Positions 25,501 to 34,374 of a DNA stretch of 64,000 nucleotides are shown here, one piece after another (the first letter of the stretch is position 1; every line of letters begins with the position of its first letter). A program made the translations under genes and the position numbers. This stretch comes from Streptomyces sp. NBC_01341 (lineage in GTDB: Bacteria > Actinomycetota > Actinomycetes > Streptomycetales > Streptomycetaceae), in contig NZ_CP108364.1 in NCBI RefSeq assembly GCF_035946055.1, forward strand, positions 1,674,001 through 1,738,000, given 5' to 3'. The notes below the pieces were generated by a model. That model was not told the DNA's origin and ran no database searches. It worked only from the letters and a program-made list of their open reading frames with translations.

Positions 25501-27120
25501 ATGAAGCCGTCAGGAACCGCGAGCGCGCACACCGACACCTTCGCGCGCGACCATCTCCCACCCGTCGGGCAATGGCCCGAGCTGGTCTTCGACCTCCCCG
25601 GACTGGCCTATCCGGACCGCCTGAACTGCGGTCACGAACTGCTCGACCGCACCGTGGAGCGCCTCGGCCCCGACCGCCCGGCCTTCCGGAGCGCGGACGG
25701 CGGTTCCTGGAGCTACGGGGAGCTGCTGGACCGGGTCGACCGGATCGCCCAGGTGCTGACCCACGATCTGGGCGTGGTGCCCGGCAACCGCGTGCTCCTG
25801 CGCGGCCCCACCACGCCCTGGCTGGCCGCCTGCTGGCTCGCCGTGATGAAGGCGGGCGCGGTCGCCGTCACGGTGCTGGCCCAGCAGCGCGCGTCGGAGC
25901 TCGCCACGATCTGTTCCCTCGCCCGCGTCGGCCACGCGCTGTGCGACGTCAGGTCGGTGGAGGACCTGGTCGGTGCGCAGGTGCCCGGACTGCGCGTCAC
26001 GACCTACGGGGGCGGCTCCGCCGACGACCTCACGCGGCTCACGGACGCCCGTCCCGGCCCCTACCGGGCGGTGGACACCGCCGCCGACGACGTCGCCCTC
26101 ATCGCCTTCACCTCCGGCACCACCGGGCGGCCCAAGGGCTGCATGCACATGCACCGCGACGTGCTGGCCGTCGCCGACACCTTCGCCCGCCACGTCCTGC
26201 GCCCCAACCCCGACGACGTGTTCACCGGCAGCCCGCCGCTCGGCTTCACCTTCGGGCTCGGCGGCCTGGTGATCTTCCCGCTGCGGGCCGGCGCCTCGGC
26301 GCTGCTGCTCGAACAGGCGGGTCCCAAGCAGTTGCTGCCCGCGCTCGCCGCCCACCGGGTCTCCATCCTGTTCACGGCCCCGACCGCGTACCGCGTGATG
26401 CTGGACGCGCTCGACGGCCACGATCTGTCCGCGCTGCGACGCTGTGTCTCTGCCGGGGAGAACCTTCCCGCCGCGACCTGGAGTTCCTGGTACGAGCGCA
26501 CCGGGCTCCGCATCATCAACGGCATAGGGGCCACCGAACTGCTGCACATCTTCATCTCGGCGGCCGACGGGGCGATCCGGCCGGGCACCACGGGCGTCCC
26601 GGTGCCCGGCTGGCAGGCACGCGTGGTCGGCGAGGACGGCGAGGAACTGCCCGACGGCGAACCCGGGCTGCTGGCGGTACGCGGTCCGGTCGGCTGCCGG
26701 TACCTCGCCGACGAACGCCAGCGGGTGTACGTGCGCCACGGCTGGAACATCACCGGCGACACCTACGTCCGCGAACCCGACGGCTACTTCAGGTACGTCG
26801 CCAGAGCGGACGACATGATCATCTCGGCCGGGTACAACATCGCGGGCCCGGAGGTCGAGGAGGCGCTCCTGCGCCACCCCGACGTGGCCGAGGCCGCGGT
26901 GGTGGGCCGTGCGGACGAGCTGCGTGGCCAGATCGTCGCGGCGTACGTCGTGCCGCGCGAAGGGGCCCTGCTGGACGCCGACGCACTGCGCGCGCACATG
27001 AAGGCCGAACTGGCGCCGCACAAGTGCCCGCGCGCCATCGAGTTCCTGCCCGCCCTGCCGAGGACCCCCACCGGAAAACTGCAGCGGTTCCGGCTGCGCG
27101 GCGGCACCGCTCTAGAGTGA
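25501..27120 (+). CDS. Aryl-CoA ligase (2-aminobenzoate/benzoate-CoA ligase family)
   Basis: This 539-residue adenylate-forming enzyme activates an aromatic acid to its CoA thioester with ATP. The P-loop-like motif IAFTSGTTGRPKGCMHMH, the A5-type INGIGATELLHIF, the GDTYVREPDGYFRYVARADDMI hinge and the PRTPTGKLQRFRLR catalytic lysine are all present. PPLGFTFGLGGLVIFPLRAG fits the benzoate/2-aminobenzoate ligase branch. It is followed 4 bp later by a PaaX-type regulator gene. Neighbouring hydroxylase/reductase, hydratase and dehydrogenase genes suggest 2-aminobenzoate or salicylate as substrate. Confidence 0.9.
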   Translation: MKPSGTASAHTDTFARDHLPPVGQWPELVFDLPGLAYPDRLNCGHELLDRTVERLGPDRPAFRSADGGSWSYGELLDRVDRIAQVLTHDLGVVPGNRVLLRGPTTPWLAACWLAVMKAGAVAVTVLAQQRASELATICSLARVGHALCDVRSVEDLVGAQVPGLRVTTYGGGSADDLTRLTDARPGPYRAVDTAADDVALIAFTSGTTGRPKGCMHMHRDVLAVADTFARHVLRPNPDDVFTGSPPLGFTFGLGGLVIFPLRAGASALLLEQAGPKQLLPALAAHRVSILFTAPTAYRVMLDALDGHDLSALRRCVSAGENLPAATWSSWYERTGLRIINGIGATELLHIFISAADGAIRPGTTGVPVPGWQARVVGEDGEELPDGEPGLLAVRGPVGCRYLADERQRVYVRHGWNITGDTYVREPDGYFRYVARADDMIISAGYNIAGPEVEEALLRHPDVAEAAVVGRADELRGQIVAAYVVPREGALLDADALRAHMKAELAPHKCPRAIEFLPALPRTPTGKLQRFRLRGGTALE

Positions 27121-27124
27121 GCGC

Positions 27125-27943
27125 GTGGCCGAGCACACTCCCCGTTCCCTGATCGTCACCCTGTACGGCGCCTACGGCCGACTGCCGGGTGACGCCCCGC
27201 TGCCGGTGTCCGAGCTGATCCGGCTTCTGCACGCGGTCGGCGTCGACGCCCCGGCGGTACGCTCCTCCGTCTCGCGGCTCAAGCGCCGCGGACTGCTCGT
27301 CCCGGCCCGCACGTCGGACGGCGCGGCGGGGTACGCCCTGTCGGCGGACGCGCGGCAGTTGCTGGACGACGGCGACCGGCGGATCTACCGGCGCCCCGTC
27401 CCGGTCACCGGGGACGGCTGGGTACTCGCCGTCTTCTCCGTGCCGGAGGCCGAGCGCCACAAGAGGCACCTGCTGCGCTCCCGGCTCGGCCACCTCGGCT
27501 TCGGCACCGCGGCGCCCGGGGTGTGGATCGCGCCCGCCGGACTGTACGAGGAGACCCGGCACACCCTGGGCCGCCTCGAACTCGCCCCGTACGTCGAGCT
27601 GTTCCGCGGTGAGCACCTCGGCTTCGCCGCGACGGCCGAGGCGGTGGCCCGCTGGTGGGACCTGGAGACGATCGCCCGCCTGCATCTGGACTTCCTGGAC
27701 CAGCAGGAGCCGGTGCTGCGCGCGTGGGAGGCGGGGGACGGGGCGGCGCCCGGCGCGGAGGACGCCTACCGGGACTACCTCCGCGCACTGGACTCGTGGC
27801 GCCGGCTGCCGTACGCGGATCCGGGGCTGCCCGCCGAACTGCTGCCCGAGGACTGGCCGGGCGGCCGTTCGGCGGAGGTGTTCGGGGAGCTGCACGCACG
27901 ACTCCGGGACGCCGGGGCGGAGTTCGTGCGGCGCGACGCCTGA
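27125..27943 (+). CDS. PaaX family transcriptional regulator
   Basis: This 272-residue protein starts (GTG 27125) with SLIVTLYGAYGRLPGDAPLPVSELIRLLHAVGVDAPAVRSSVSRLKRRGLL, the winged-helix DNA-binding part of PaaX. It continues with the central and C-terminal PaaX domains (RLGHLGFGTAAPGVWIAPAG and QQEPVLRAWEAGDG...YRDYLRAL). PaaX proteins repress aromatic-acid catabolic genes and respond to aryl-CoA esters. The gene directly follows the CoA ligase, whose product would be a natural ligand. I infer that it controls this cluster. Confidence 0.93.
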   Translation: MAEHTPRSLIVTLYGAYGRLPGDAPLPVSELIRLLHAVGVDAPAVRSSVSRLKRRGLLVPARTSDGAAGYALSADARQLLDDGDRRIYRRPVPVTGDGWVLAVFSVPEAERHKRHLLRSRLGHLGFGTAAPGVWIAPAGLYEETRHTLGRLELAPYVELFRGEHLGFAATAEAVARWWDLETIARLHLDFLDQQEPVLRAWEAGDGAAPGAEDAYRDYLRALDSWRRLPYADPGLPAELLPEDWPGGRSAEVFGELHARLRDAGAEFVRRDA

Positions 27944-27997
27944 CCCCCGCGGCGAAAACGGGATGCCCTCGGGTGGTTCGACCCGACACGATGGGGC

Positions 27998-28819
27998 ATG
28001 ACCTGGACCTTCACCGACGACGTCGGCGCCTTCCTGTACGCCGCCGGAGCATCGCTGGCCGCCCGGCCCGCCGCCAACACCCTCGTACTGACCATCACCG
28101 CCACCCTGCGCGACCAGGGGCCTCACGCCTACGGCTCCGGAGTGCCGTTGCTGGGCTGGTGGAGCGGGCCGGACGGGAGCGTGGACGGGACCCTGGTGCG
28201 GACCCCTCCGTTCCTCCCCGTCCTGGGCACCGCGGCCCCCGCAGCGGTCGCCGCGCTGCCCGGGGTGCTGCCGCTCCCCGGCATCAACGCCGACCGCGAC
28301 GCGGCCCGGCTGCTGGCCGCGCGCTGGCCCCGGCACCGCGTGGACAAGGAGCACCGGCTCTACCGGCTGGGTACGCCGGTGCCGCCCTCTCCCGGTCCGG
28401 CGGGCGCGCCGAGGACGGCCACGACCGCCGACCGTGCGCTGCTGGCCGAGTGGGTGCGGGCCTTCGGTGAGGAGACCGGGCAGCCGGGCGGCCAGGCGGC
28501 GCGCATCGTGGACGCGGCCACCGCGCGCGGCGCGATGACGCTCTGGGAGGCCGACGGGGTCCCGGTGTCACTGGCGGGTGTCTCACCCCGCGTCGCGGGC
28601 ACGGTGCGGGTGTCTCACGTCTACACGCCGCCGGAGCACCGGGGACACGGATACGCGGCGGCGGTCACGGCGGACGTCGGGCGTGCGGCGCGGGAGTCCG
28701 GCGTCGGTGAGGTGCTGCTCTTCACCGACCTCGCGAACCCGACGAGCAACGGCGTGTACCGGCGCATCGGTTACGAGGCTGTATCCGACCGCCTGCTGAT
28801 CACGGCGGAGCCGGAGTGA
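27998..28819 (+). CDS. GNAT family N-acetyltransferase
   Basis: This 273-residue protein has a C-terminal GNAT fold. It includes VSHVYTPPEHRGHGYAAAVTADVGRAA (acetyl-CoA pyrophosphate loop R-G-H-G-Y-A) and LLFTDLANPTSNGVYRRIGYEAVSDRLLI. The N-terminal 130 residues form a less conserved domain seen in many actinobacterial GNAT proteins. The substrate is unknown. It lies 54 bp after the PaaX gene and may be read with it. It is convergent with the hydroxylase/reductase gene. Confidence 0.88.
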   Translation: MTWTFTDDVGAFLYAAGASLAARPAANTLVLTITATLRDQGPHAYGSGVPLLGWWSGPDGSVDGTLVRTPPFLPVLGTAAPAAVAALPGVLPLPGINADRDAARLLAARWPRHRVDKEHRLYRLGTPVPPSPGPAGAPRTATTADRALLAEWVRAFGEETGQPGGQAARIVDAATARGAMTLWEADGVPVSLAGVSPRVAGTVRVSHVYTPPEHRGHGYAAAVTADVGRAARESGVGEVLLFTDLANPTSNGVYRRIGYEAVSDRLLITAEPE

Positions 28820-28843
28820 CTGACGGGAGCGCACCGGAGGCGT

Positions 28844-31171
28844 TCATCGGCCCAGGGTGAGCCGTGGCTTGGGGGCGTCGGTGCGGCCGGTCGGCGGGGT
28901 GCGGCTGCCCGCGCGGTACGGGAGGGGCCAGGTGGCGCCGGGCCCCGTGTACCCCTGCTCGGCGGCGGCGTGCAGCGTCCAGTGCGGGTCGTAGAGGTGG
29001 GGACGGGCCAGGGCACAGAGGTCGGCCCGGCCCGCGAGGAGCAGTGAATTGACGTCGTCCCAGGACGAGATGGCTCCGACGGCGATGACGGGCACGTCCA
29101 GGGCGTTGCGGATCCGGTCGGCGTACGGGGTCTGGTAGGAGCGGCCGTACTCGGGGCGTTCGTCGGGTACGACCTGGCCGGTGGAGACGTCGATGGCGTC
29201 CGCGCCGTGGTCGGCGAAGGCACGGGCGACGGCCACGGCGTCGTCGTCGCTCGTACCGCCTTCCGCCCAGTCCGTGGCCGAGATGCGCACGGTCATGGGC
29301 CGGTCGGCGGGCCACACGGCGCGGACCGCGTCGAAGACCTCCAGGGGGAAGCGGAGGCGGTTCTCCAGCGAGCCGCCGTAGGCGTCGGTGCGCCGGTTGG
29401 TGAGCGGGGACAGGAAGCCGGAGAGGAGGTATCCGTGGGCGCAGTGCAGTTCGAGCAGGTCGAAGCCACTGCGGGCGGCCCGCCCGGCGGCCTCGGCGAA
29501 CTCGGACCGGATCGCGGCCAGTCCGGCGCCGTCCAGCGCCTGCGGCACCTGGCTGACACCGGGGGCGTAGGGGAGGGGCGAGGCGGCGCCGAGCGGCCAG
29601 TTCCCCTCCTCCAGCGGCTGGTCGATGCCGTCCCACATCAGCCGGGTGGAACCCTTGCGCCCGGAGTGGCCCAACTGGACGCCGATCGCGGCGCCGGGGA
29701 CGGAGTCGTGGACGAAGCGCGTGATCCGGGCCCAGGCGTCTCCCTGTTCGTCGGTCCACAGGCCGGCGCAGCCGGGGGTGATGCGGCCCTGGGGACTCGT
29801 GCAGGTCATCTCGGTCATGATCAGGCCGGCGCCGCCGAGCGCGCGGGCGCCGAGGTGGACGAGGTGGAAGTCGCCCGGGACACCGTCGACGGCCGAGTAC
29901 ATGTCCATGGGTGAGACGACGACGCGGTTGCGGAGTTCGAGTCCGCGAAGCCGCAGCGGGGTGAACATCGGCGGGACGCCCGGGGCGCAGCCGAACTCCT
30001 CCTCGACGGCCCCGGTGAACCCGGGGTCGCGCAGACGCAGGTTGTCGTGGGTGACGCGGCGGCTGCGGGTGAGGAGGTTGAAGGCGAACCGCCGGGGCGA
30101 CTGCTCCACGTACTGCGGGAGATCCTCGAACCAGCGGAGGCTGGCGGCGGCGGCACGCTGGGTGGACTGCACGACGGGGCGGCGCTCCTGCTCGTACGCG
30201 GCGAGGGCGTCGGGCAGGGACGGATGTTCGTCGACGCAGGCGGCGAGGGCGAGGGCGTCCTCGACGGCCAGCTTGGTGCCGGAGCCGATGGAGAAGTGCG
30301 CGGTGTGGGCGGCGTCGCCGAGGAGGACCGTGTTCCTGTGGGACCAGCGTGCGTTGCTCACCGTGGCGAAGGTGAGCCAGGAGGAGTGGTTGGAGCGCAG
30401 CGGCCGGCCACCCAGCGCGTCGGCGAAGACCTTGGCGCAGCGGGCGGCGGATTCGGCGGTGTCACAGGTGTCGAGGCCCGCGGCCCGCCAGACCTCCTCA
30501 CGCATCTCGACGATGACGGTGGAGGCGCCGGATTCGCCCGGTGTTCCCGGCAGCCGGCCGGGGGACGGGCGGGAGAAGGGGTAGGCGTGCATCTGCATCA
30601 CGCCGTACTCCGTCTCGGCGATCTCGAAGCGGAACGCGTCGAACGCGAAGTCCGCGGCCAGCCAGATGTAGCGGTTGCGGTGCGTGGTGACCGCGGGGCG
30701 GAAGTGGAGGGCGTGGGCGGCACGGGTCGCGCTGTGCACCCCGTCCGCGGCGATGACCAGGTCGTGGTGAGCGGCGAGTTCGGCGGCGGGCGGGGCCGGC
30801 GACCGGAAGTGGAGCCGCACCCCGAGGGACGCGCACCGCTCGTGCAGGATCCGCAGCAGCGTACGGCGGCCGAGGGCGGCGAAGCCGTGACCACCGGAGG
30901 TCTGGACGGCACCGCGGTGCACGACGTCGATGGTGTCCCAGCGGACGAACGCGTCGCTCAGCGCCCGGTACACGACGGGGTCGGCGTGCTCGATGCCGCC
31001 GAGCGTCTCGTCGGACAGGACGACACCGAAGCCGAAGGTCTCGTCGGGGGCGTTGCGCTCCCAGACGGTGACCTCGCGGCCGGGGCCGAGCCGTTTGAGG
31101 AGCGCGGCGGCGTAGAGCCCGCCGGGCCCTCCGCCGATGACCGCGATCCGCCTCGTGTCCGAGGTGGCCAT
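28844..31171 (-). CDS. Fused aryl-CoA flavin hydroxylase / old-yellow-enzyme reductase
   Basis: This 775-residue protein joins two flavoenzymes. Residues 1-380 are a PHBH-type FAD monooxygenase, with IAVIGGGPGGLYAAALLKRL, VIAADGVHSATRAA and VLLGDAAHTAHFSIGSGTKLAVEDA. Residues about 395-760 are an FMN old-yellow-enzyme domain (MFTPLRLRGLELRNRVVVSPMDM, VQLGHSGRKG, ELHCAHGYLLSGFLSPLTNRR). This is the architecture of 2-aminobenzoyl-CoA monooxygenase/reductase and of proteins annotated as salicylyl-CoA 5-hydroxylase/oxidoreductase. It would hydroxylate and then reduce the aromatic CoA ring. ATG 31171 starts at the Rossmann motif; it follows the hydratase stop by 4 bp. Confidence 0.92.
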   Translation of the reverse strand: MATSDTRRIAVIGGGPGGLYAAALLKRLGPGREVTVWERNAPDETFGFGVVLSDETLGGIEHADPVVYRALSDAFVRWDTIDVVHRGAVQTSGGHGFAALGRRTLLRILHERCASLGVRLHFRSPAPPAAELAAHHDLVIAADGVHSATRAAHALHFRPAVTTHRNRYIWLAADFAFDAFRFEIAETEYGVMQMHAYPFSRPSPGRLPGTPGESGASTVIVEMREEVWRAAGLDTCDTAESAARCAKVFADALGGRPLRSNHSSWLTFATVSNARWSHRNTVLLGDAAHTAHFSIGSGTKLAVEDALALAACVDEHPSLPDALAAYEQERRPVVQSTQRAAAASLRWFEDLPQYVEQSPRRFAFNLLTRSRRVTHDNLRLRDPGFTGAVEEEFGCAPGVPPMFTPLRLRGLELRNRVVVSPMDMYSAVDGVPGDFHLVHLGARALGGAGLIMTEMTCTSPQGRITPGCAGLWTDEQGDAWARITRFVHDSVPGAAIGVQLGHSGRKGSTRLMWDGIDQPLEEGNWPLGAASPLPYAPGVSQVPQALDGAGLAAIRSEFAEAAGRAARSGFDLLELHCAHGYLLSGFLSPLTNRRTDAYGGSLENRLRFPLEVFDAVRAVWPADRPMTVRISATDWAEGGTSDDDAVAVARAFADHGADAIDVSTGQVVPDERPEYGRSYQTPYADRIRNALDVPVIAVGAISSWDDVNSLLLAGRADLCALARPHLYDPHWTLHAAAEQGYTGPGATWPLPYRAGSRTPPTGRTDAPKPRLTLGR

Positions 31172-31175
31172 CGGG

Positions 31176-32003
31176 CTACCTGCCCTGCCACTTCGGCGGC
31201 CGCTTCTCGGTGAAGGCGGCATGGAACTCGGCGTAGTCCTCACCGTGCATCAGGAGCGCCTGGGTCGCGGCGTCCATCTCCACCGCTGCGGCGAGCGGCA
31301 TGTCGAGCTCCGCCGTGAGCAGGGCCTTCGTCTGGGCGAGCGCGAGCGCGGGGCCGTCCGCGAGCCGCCGGGCCAGTGCGTCGGCGCGGGCGCCGGAATC
31401 CCCCTCCGCCGTCAGCTCGCTGATCAGCCCGATGCGCTCCGCCTCGGGGGCGCGGACGGGCTCGCCGAGCATGAGGATCCGGGTGGCGTGGCCGAGGCCG
31501 ACGACGCGCGGCAGGAGGTAGGCGGCACCCATGTCGCCGCCGGACAGCCCCACGGCGGTGAACAGGAAGGCGAAGCGGGCGGAGGGGTCGGCGATCCGGA
31601 AGTCCGCGGCGAGGGCGAGTACCGCACCGGCGCCCGCGGCCACCCCGTGCACGGCGGCGATCACGGGGAAGGGGCACTCCCGCAGGGCCCGCACGACCTG
31701 CCCGGTCATCCGGTTGAAGTCCAGGAGTTCGGCGGTGTCCATGGCGAGTGTGGCGCCGATGATCTCGTCGACGTCACCGCCGGAGCAGAAGCCGCGTCCT
31801 TCTCCGGCGAGCACGAGGGCGCGCACGGAGCGTTCCCGGGAGAGCTCGGCGAGCAGGTCGCGGAGGTCGGCGTAGGCCCCGAAGGTGAGCGCGTTGAGCT
31901 TCTCGGGGCGGGCGAGCGTGACGGTCGCCACCCCGTCGTGCGTCGTGAGGCGCAGATGCCGCCAGCGCTCCGTGCGCGGGGCGGAGCCGGTGAACGGACT
32001 CAT
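31176..32003 (-). CDS. Enoyl-CoA hydratase family protein
   Basis: This 275-residue crotonase-fold protein has VATVTLARPEKLNALTFGAYADL, the oxyanion-hole segments ALVLAGEGRGFCSGGDVDEI and HGVAAGAGAVLALAADFRIAD, and FLFTAVGLSGGDMGAAYLLPRVVG. It likely acts after ring reduction in the aryl-CoA pathway. I chose ATG 32003 (MSPFTG) because GGAGGGG lies eight bases upstream; ATG 32060 is a longer alternative, but it would put the candidate operator almost on the start codon. It is the first gene of the operon with the hydroxylase/reductase. Confidence 0.9.
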   Translation of the reverse strand: MSPFTGSAPRTERWRHLRLTTHDGVATVTLARPEKLNALTFGAYADLRDLLAELSRERSVRALVLAGEGRGFCSGGDVDEIIGATLAMDTAELLDFNRMTGQVVRALRECPFPVIAAVHGVAAGAGAVLALAADFRIADPSARFAFLFTAVGLSGGDMGAAYLLPRVVGLGHATRILMLGEPVRAPEAERIGLISELTAEGDSGARADALARRLADGPALALAQTKALLTAELDMPLAAAVEMDAATQALLMHGEDYAEFHAAFTEKRPPKWQGR

Positions 32004-32063
32004 GGCAGGTCCCCTCCAGCCGTCGGGCTGCTGCTGATCCGCTACGAAGCTATCACTCATCTG

Positions 32064-32075
32064 TGACTTCCGTCA
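32064..32075. promoter_or_regulatory. TGAC-N4-GTCA inverted repeat (candidate PaaX-type operator, copy 2)
   Basis: The sequence tgacttccgtca matches copy 1 (25447-25458) at 11 of 12 bases. It lies 61 bp upstream of the enoyl-CoA hydratase start. It is followed on the plus strand by a further GTCATGAC-like palindrome and a gcgatactcc block shared with the first site. Confidence 0.45.
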
Positions 32076-32121
32076 TGACTACGCGATACTCCTTGGCAAG
32101 GGAACTCCGGATGGGGCGAGT

Positions 32122-32772
32122 GTGGCGAAAGTCCCCTTTGTGCCAGTCGGCAGCCTCTATGTCTGGGCCGTCGCACTTCGTATGGTTGAGCGCAGCACGT
32201 CCTGGTACGGACCTCCGTACCCTTCGGTGCCGGACGACGTGGTCCCCCCGGTCACAGCAGTCCCGGAACACGAGTCCCCGCCGGAAGTCTCGCTCCCGAA
32301 CGGATCCCCCGCCTTGCCGTCCGACACCCCCGCGCCCCAGCCCGCCTCCTGGCGTATCGCCCTGCCGCACTCCACCGCCGCCGTGCCGATCGCCCGCACC
32401 CTCGTGCGCACGGCCCTGGCGGACCTCGACGCGCCCGCGGACAGCGACACGGCCGAGCTGCTGACCGCGGAACTGGTCGCCAACGCCGTCGAGCACACCG
32501 ACGGCTCGGGGCCGATCGAGCTGGTGGTCGAGCTCCTGGCGTCGGGCTGCCAGGTGGAGGTCCACGACCACGACCCCGGGCCGCCCGGCGACCTCTCCGG
32601 CCTGTTGCCCGGCAGCACGCAGGACCCGTGGCAGGAGCACGGGCGCGGCCTTCTGCTGATACGCGCCCTCAGCTCCGCCTGCGGTCACCGCCCGACGGAG
32701 CACGGCAAGGCCGTCTGGTTCACCCTGCCGTCGGGCCGGACTCCGTCCGGTCCCCCGGCTCCCCGGGACTGA
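32122..32772 (+). CDS. GHKL ATP-binding (RsbW/anti-sigma-like) regulatory protein
   Basis: Residues about 75-205 form a HATPase_c_2 domain: the N-box ELLTAELVANAVEHTDGSG, the D-box DHDPGPPGDL and the G-region QEHGRGLLLIRALSSACG. Streptomyces has many such solitary ATP-binding proteins related to anti-sigma factor kinases. The first 75 residues are proline-rich and poorly ordered. The GTG start at 32122 is preceded by GGGGCGAG; an ATG at 32182 is an alternative. Its 3' end overlaps the convergent permease gene by 53 nt. No target is evident. Confidence 0.83.
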   Translation: MAKVPFVPVGSLYVWAVALRMVERSTSWYGPPYPSVPDDVVPPVTAVPEHESPPEVSLPNGSPALPSDTPAPQPASWRIALPHSTAAVPIARTLVRTALADLDAPADSDTAELLTAELVANAVEHTDGSGPIELVVELLASGCQVEVHDHDPGPPGDLSGLLPGSTQDPWQEHGRGLLLIRALSSACGHRPTEHGKAVWFTLPSGRTPSGPPAPRD

Positions 32773-34198
32773 CCAGCCGGGAGCGGCGGCGGCCGTACAG
32801 CGCGTACACCAGCGCGCCGACCGCCACGAAGGCCACGAACTGCACCCAGGTCCCCCAGCCCGTCCCGTACATCAGGTACACGCAGAAGCCGACGCCCAGG
32901 ATCGGGCTGACCGGGTAGAGCGGCACCCGGAAGGAACGCTTCAGCTCGGGGTTGCGGCGGCGCAGGGCGATGACGGCGACGTTCACGACCGCCATGGTGG
33001 CGAGCGTGCCGATGGTCGTGAGGTTCACGACGACGTCCAGGGACGAGAACGCCGCGGGGACCGCGAAGACGACCGCCACGATCCACGTGTTGGCGACCGG
33101 CGTCCGCGTCCTGGGGGACACCCGTTCGAAGACCCTGGGGACGAGCCCGTCGCGGGACATGGACATCAGGATCCGCGTCTGCCCGTACATCACCGCGAGG
33201 ACGACGGACGCGATGGCGACGACCGCGCCGAAGGCGATGATCCCGCCTCCGACGTCCGACCCGGTGACCTTGTCGACCACCAGCGAGAGCGCTGCGGGCT
33301 TGTCCCCGACGGCGTCCGCGCCGAGCGCGCCGATGGCCCCGAGAGCGACGGCGCAGTAGAGCAGCGTGACCACTCCGATGCAGATCATGATCGCGATCGG
33401 GATGTTCCTGCGCGGGTCCTTGACCTCTTCACCCGCTGTGGTGATCGCGTCGAAGCCGATGTACGAGAAGAACGCCACCGACGCTCCCGCGGTGACCCCG
33501 GCCGTGCCGTGGGAGGCGAACGGCGAGAGGTTTCCGTCCTCGAAGGCGGTGAAGGCGATCACGCAGAACGCGACGAGGATGCCGATCTTCAGCACCGCCA
33601 TCGCCGCAGTGGCGCCCGCGCTCTCGCGGATTCCGCGCACCAGCAGCGTGGCCGCCATCATGATCACGACGACCGCCGGCAGGTTCACCGCGCCGCCGTC
33701 GGCCGGCCCCGAGGAGAGCGCGGCCGGCAGGCTCCAGCCGATGAGACTGTCCAGCAGTTCGTTGACGTACTGGCTCCACCCGACCGCGACCGCGGAGACC
33801 GAGACGCCGTACTCCAGGAGCAGGCACCAGCCCACGAGGAACGCGACGCGCTCCCCCAGCGTGGCGTAGGCGAAGGAGTACGAGCTTCCGGACACCGGGA
33901 TGGCGCCGCCGAGTTCGGCGAAGGAGAACGCGGTGAAGACGCAGGTGACCGCCGCGAGGACGAACGAGAAGACGACCGCCGGGCCCGCCTCGGCGACGCT
34001 GTCGGACAGGCCGACGAAGATTCCCGTACCGACGATCGCACCGACCCCGAAGCACACGAGCTGGAAGAGGCCCATGGTGCGCCGCAGGCCGTGCCCCTCC
34101 AGGTCGGTTCCGGACTCGGCGAGCAGCAGGGCGGGGCTTTTGATGCGCGCCCCCGCGCCGGAAGGGGGGCGTCGTGGGGCGTGGGTGTGGGGACTCAT
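32720..34198 (-). CDS. APC-family amino-acid permease (CAT-type)
   Basis: This 492-residue protein has about twelve helices. It starts GLFQLVCFGVGAIVGTGIFVGLSD, the glycine-rich first helix of APC transporters, and has FVLAAVTCVFTAFSFAELGGAIPVSGSSYSFAYATLGERVAFLVGW. The form resembles cationic amino-acid transporters (YfnA/CAT group). It lies downstream of the ornithine carbamoyltransferase and arginine deiminase genes on the same strand, so arginine or ornithine is a sensible guess, but a terminator separates them. ATG 34198 was chosen; the longer frame upstream crosses the terminator. Confidence 0.9.
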   Translation of the reverse strand: MSPHTHAPRRPPSGAGARIKSPALLLAESGTDLEGHGLRRTMGLFQLVCFGVGAIVGTGIFVGLSDSVAEAGPAVVFSFVLAAVTCVFTAFSFAELGGAIPVSGSSYSFAYATLGERVAFLVGWCLLLEYGVSVSAVAVGWSQYVNELLDSLIGWSLPAALSSGPADGGAVNLPAVVVIMMAATLLVRGIRESAGATAAMAVLKIGILVAFCVIAFTAFEDGNLSPFASHGTAGVTAGASVAFFSYIGFDAITTAGEEVKDPRRNIPIAIMICIGVVTLLYCAVALGAIGALGADAVGDKPAALSLVVDKVTGSDVGGGIIAFGAVVAIASVVLAVMYGQTRILMSMSRDGLVPRVFERVSPRTRTPVANTWIVAVVFAVPAAFSSLDVVVNLTTIGTLATMAVVNVAVIALRRRNPELKRSFRVPLYPVSPILGVGFCVYLMYGTGWGTWVQFVAFVAVGALVYALYGRRRSRLVSPGEPGDRTESGPTAG

Positions 34199-34290
34199 GG
34201 GGGGACGGATCTCTTCTCTGGTGGAACGTGGAACTGAGCCTGTGGGGGGCTCGGGCGTGCGCGGCGCTTCTGGCCGAGGGCACGAAAAAG

Positions 34291-34318
34291 GGGGTTCGAG
34301 CGTGCGAGCCCGAACCCC
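34291..34318 (-). terminator. Rho-independent terminator after ornithine carbamoyltransferase
   Basis: The stem ggggttcg/cgaacccc is followed on the minus strand by CTTTTTCG. It begins 57 bp past the argF stop and separates that operon from the permease gene. Confidence 0.75.
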
Positions 34319-34374
34319 ACCAAATGACGCCATCGTAGCTACTTGTCCGTATGTTCACCCAATCAGGTGCATTT

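Noticed and set aside
25510..27021. 503-residue minus-strand open frame opposite the CoA ligase
   Set aside because: The plus strand carries all adenylate-forming motifs; this frame shows shadow composition.
26819..28354. 511-residue minus-strand frame across the PaaX and GNAT genes
   Set aside because: It spans several well-supported genes on the other strand and has no recognisable domain.
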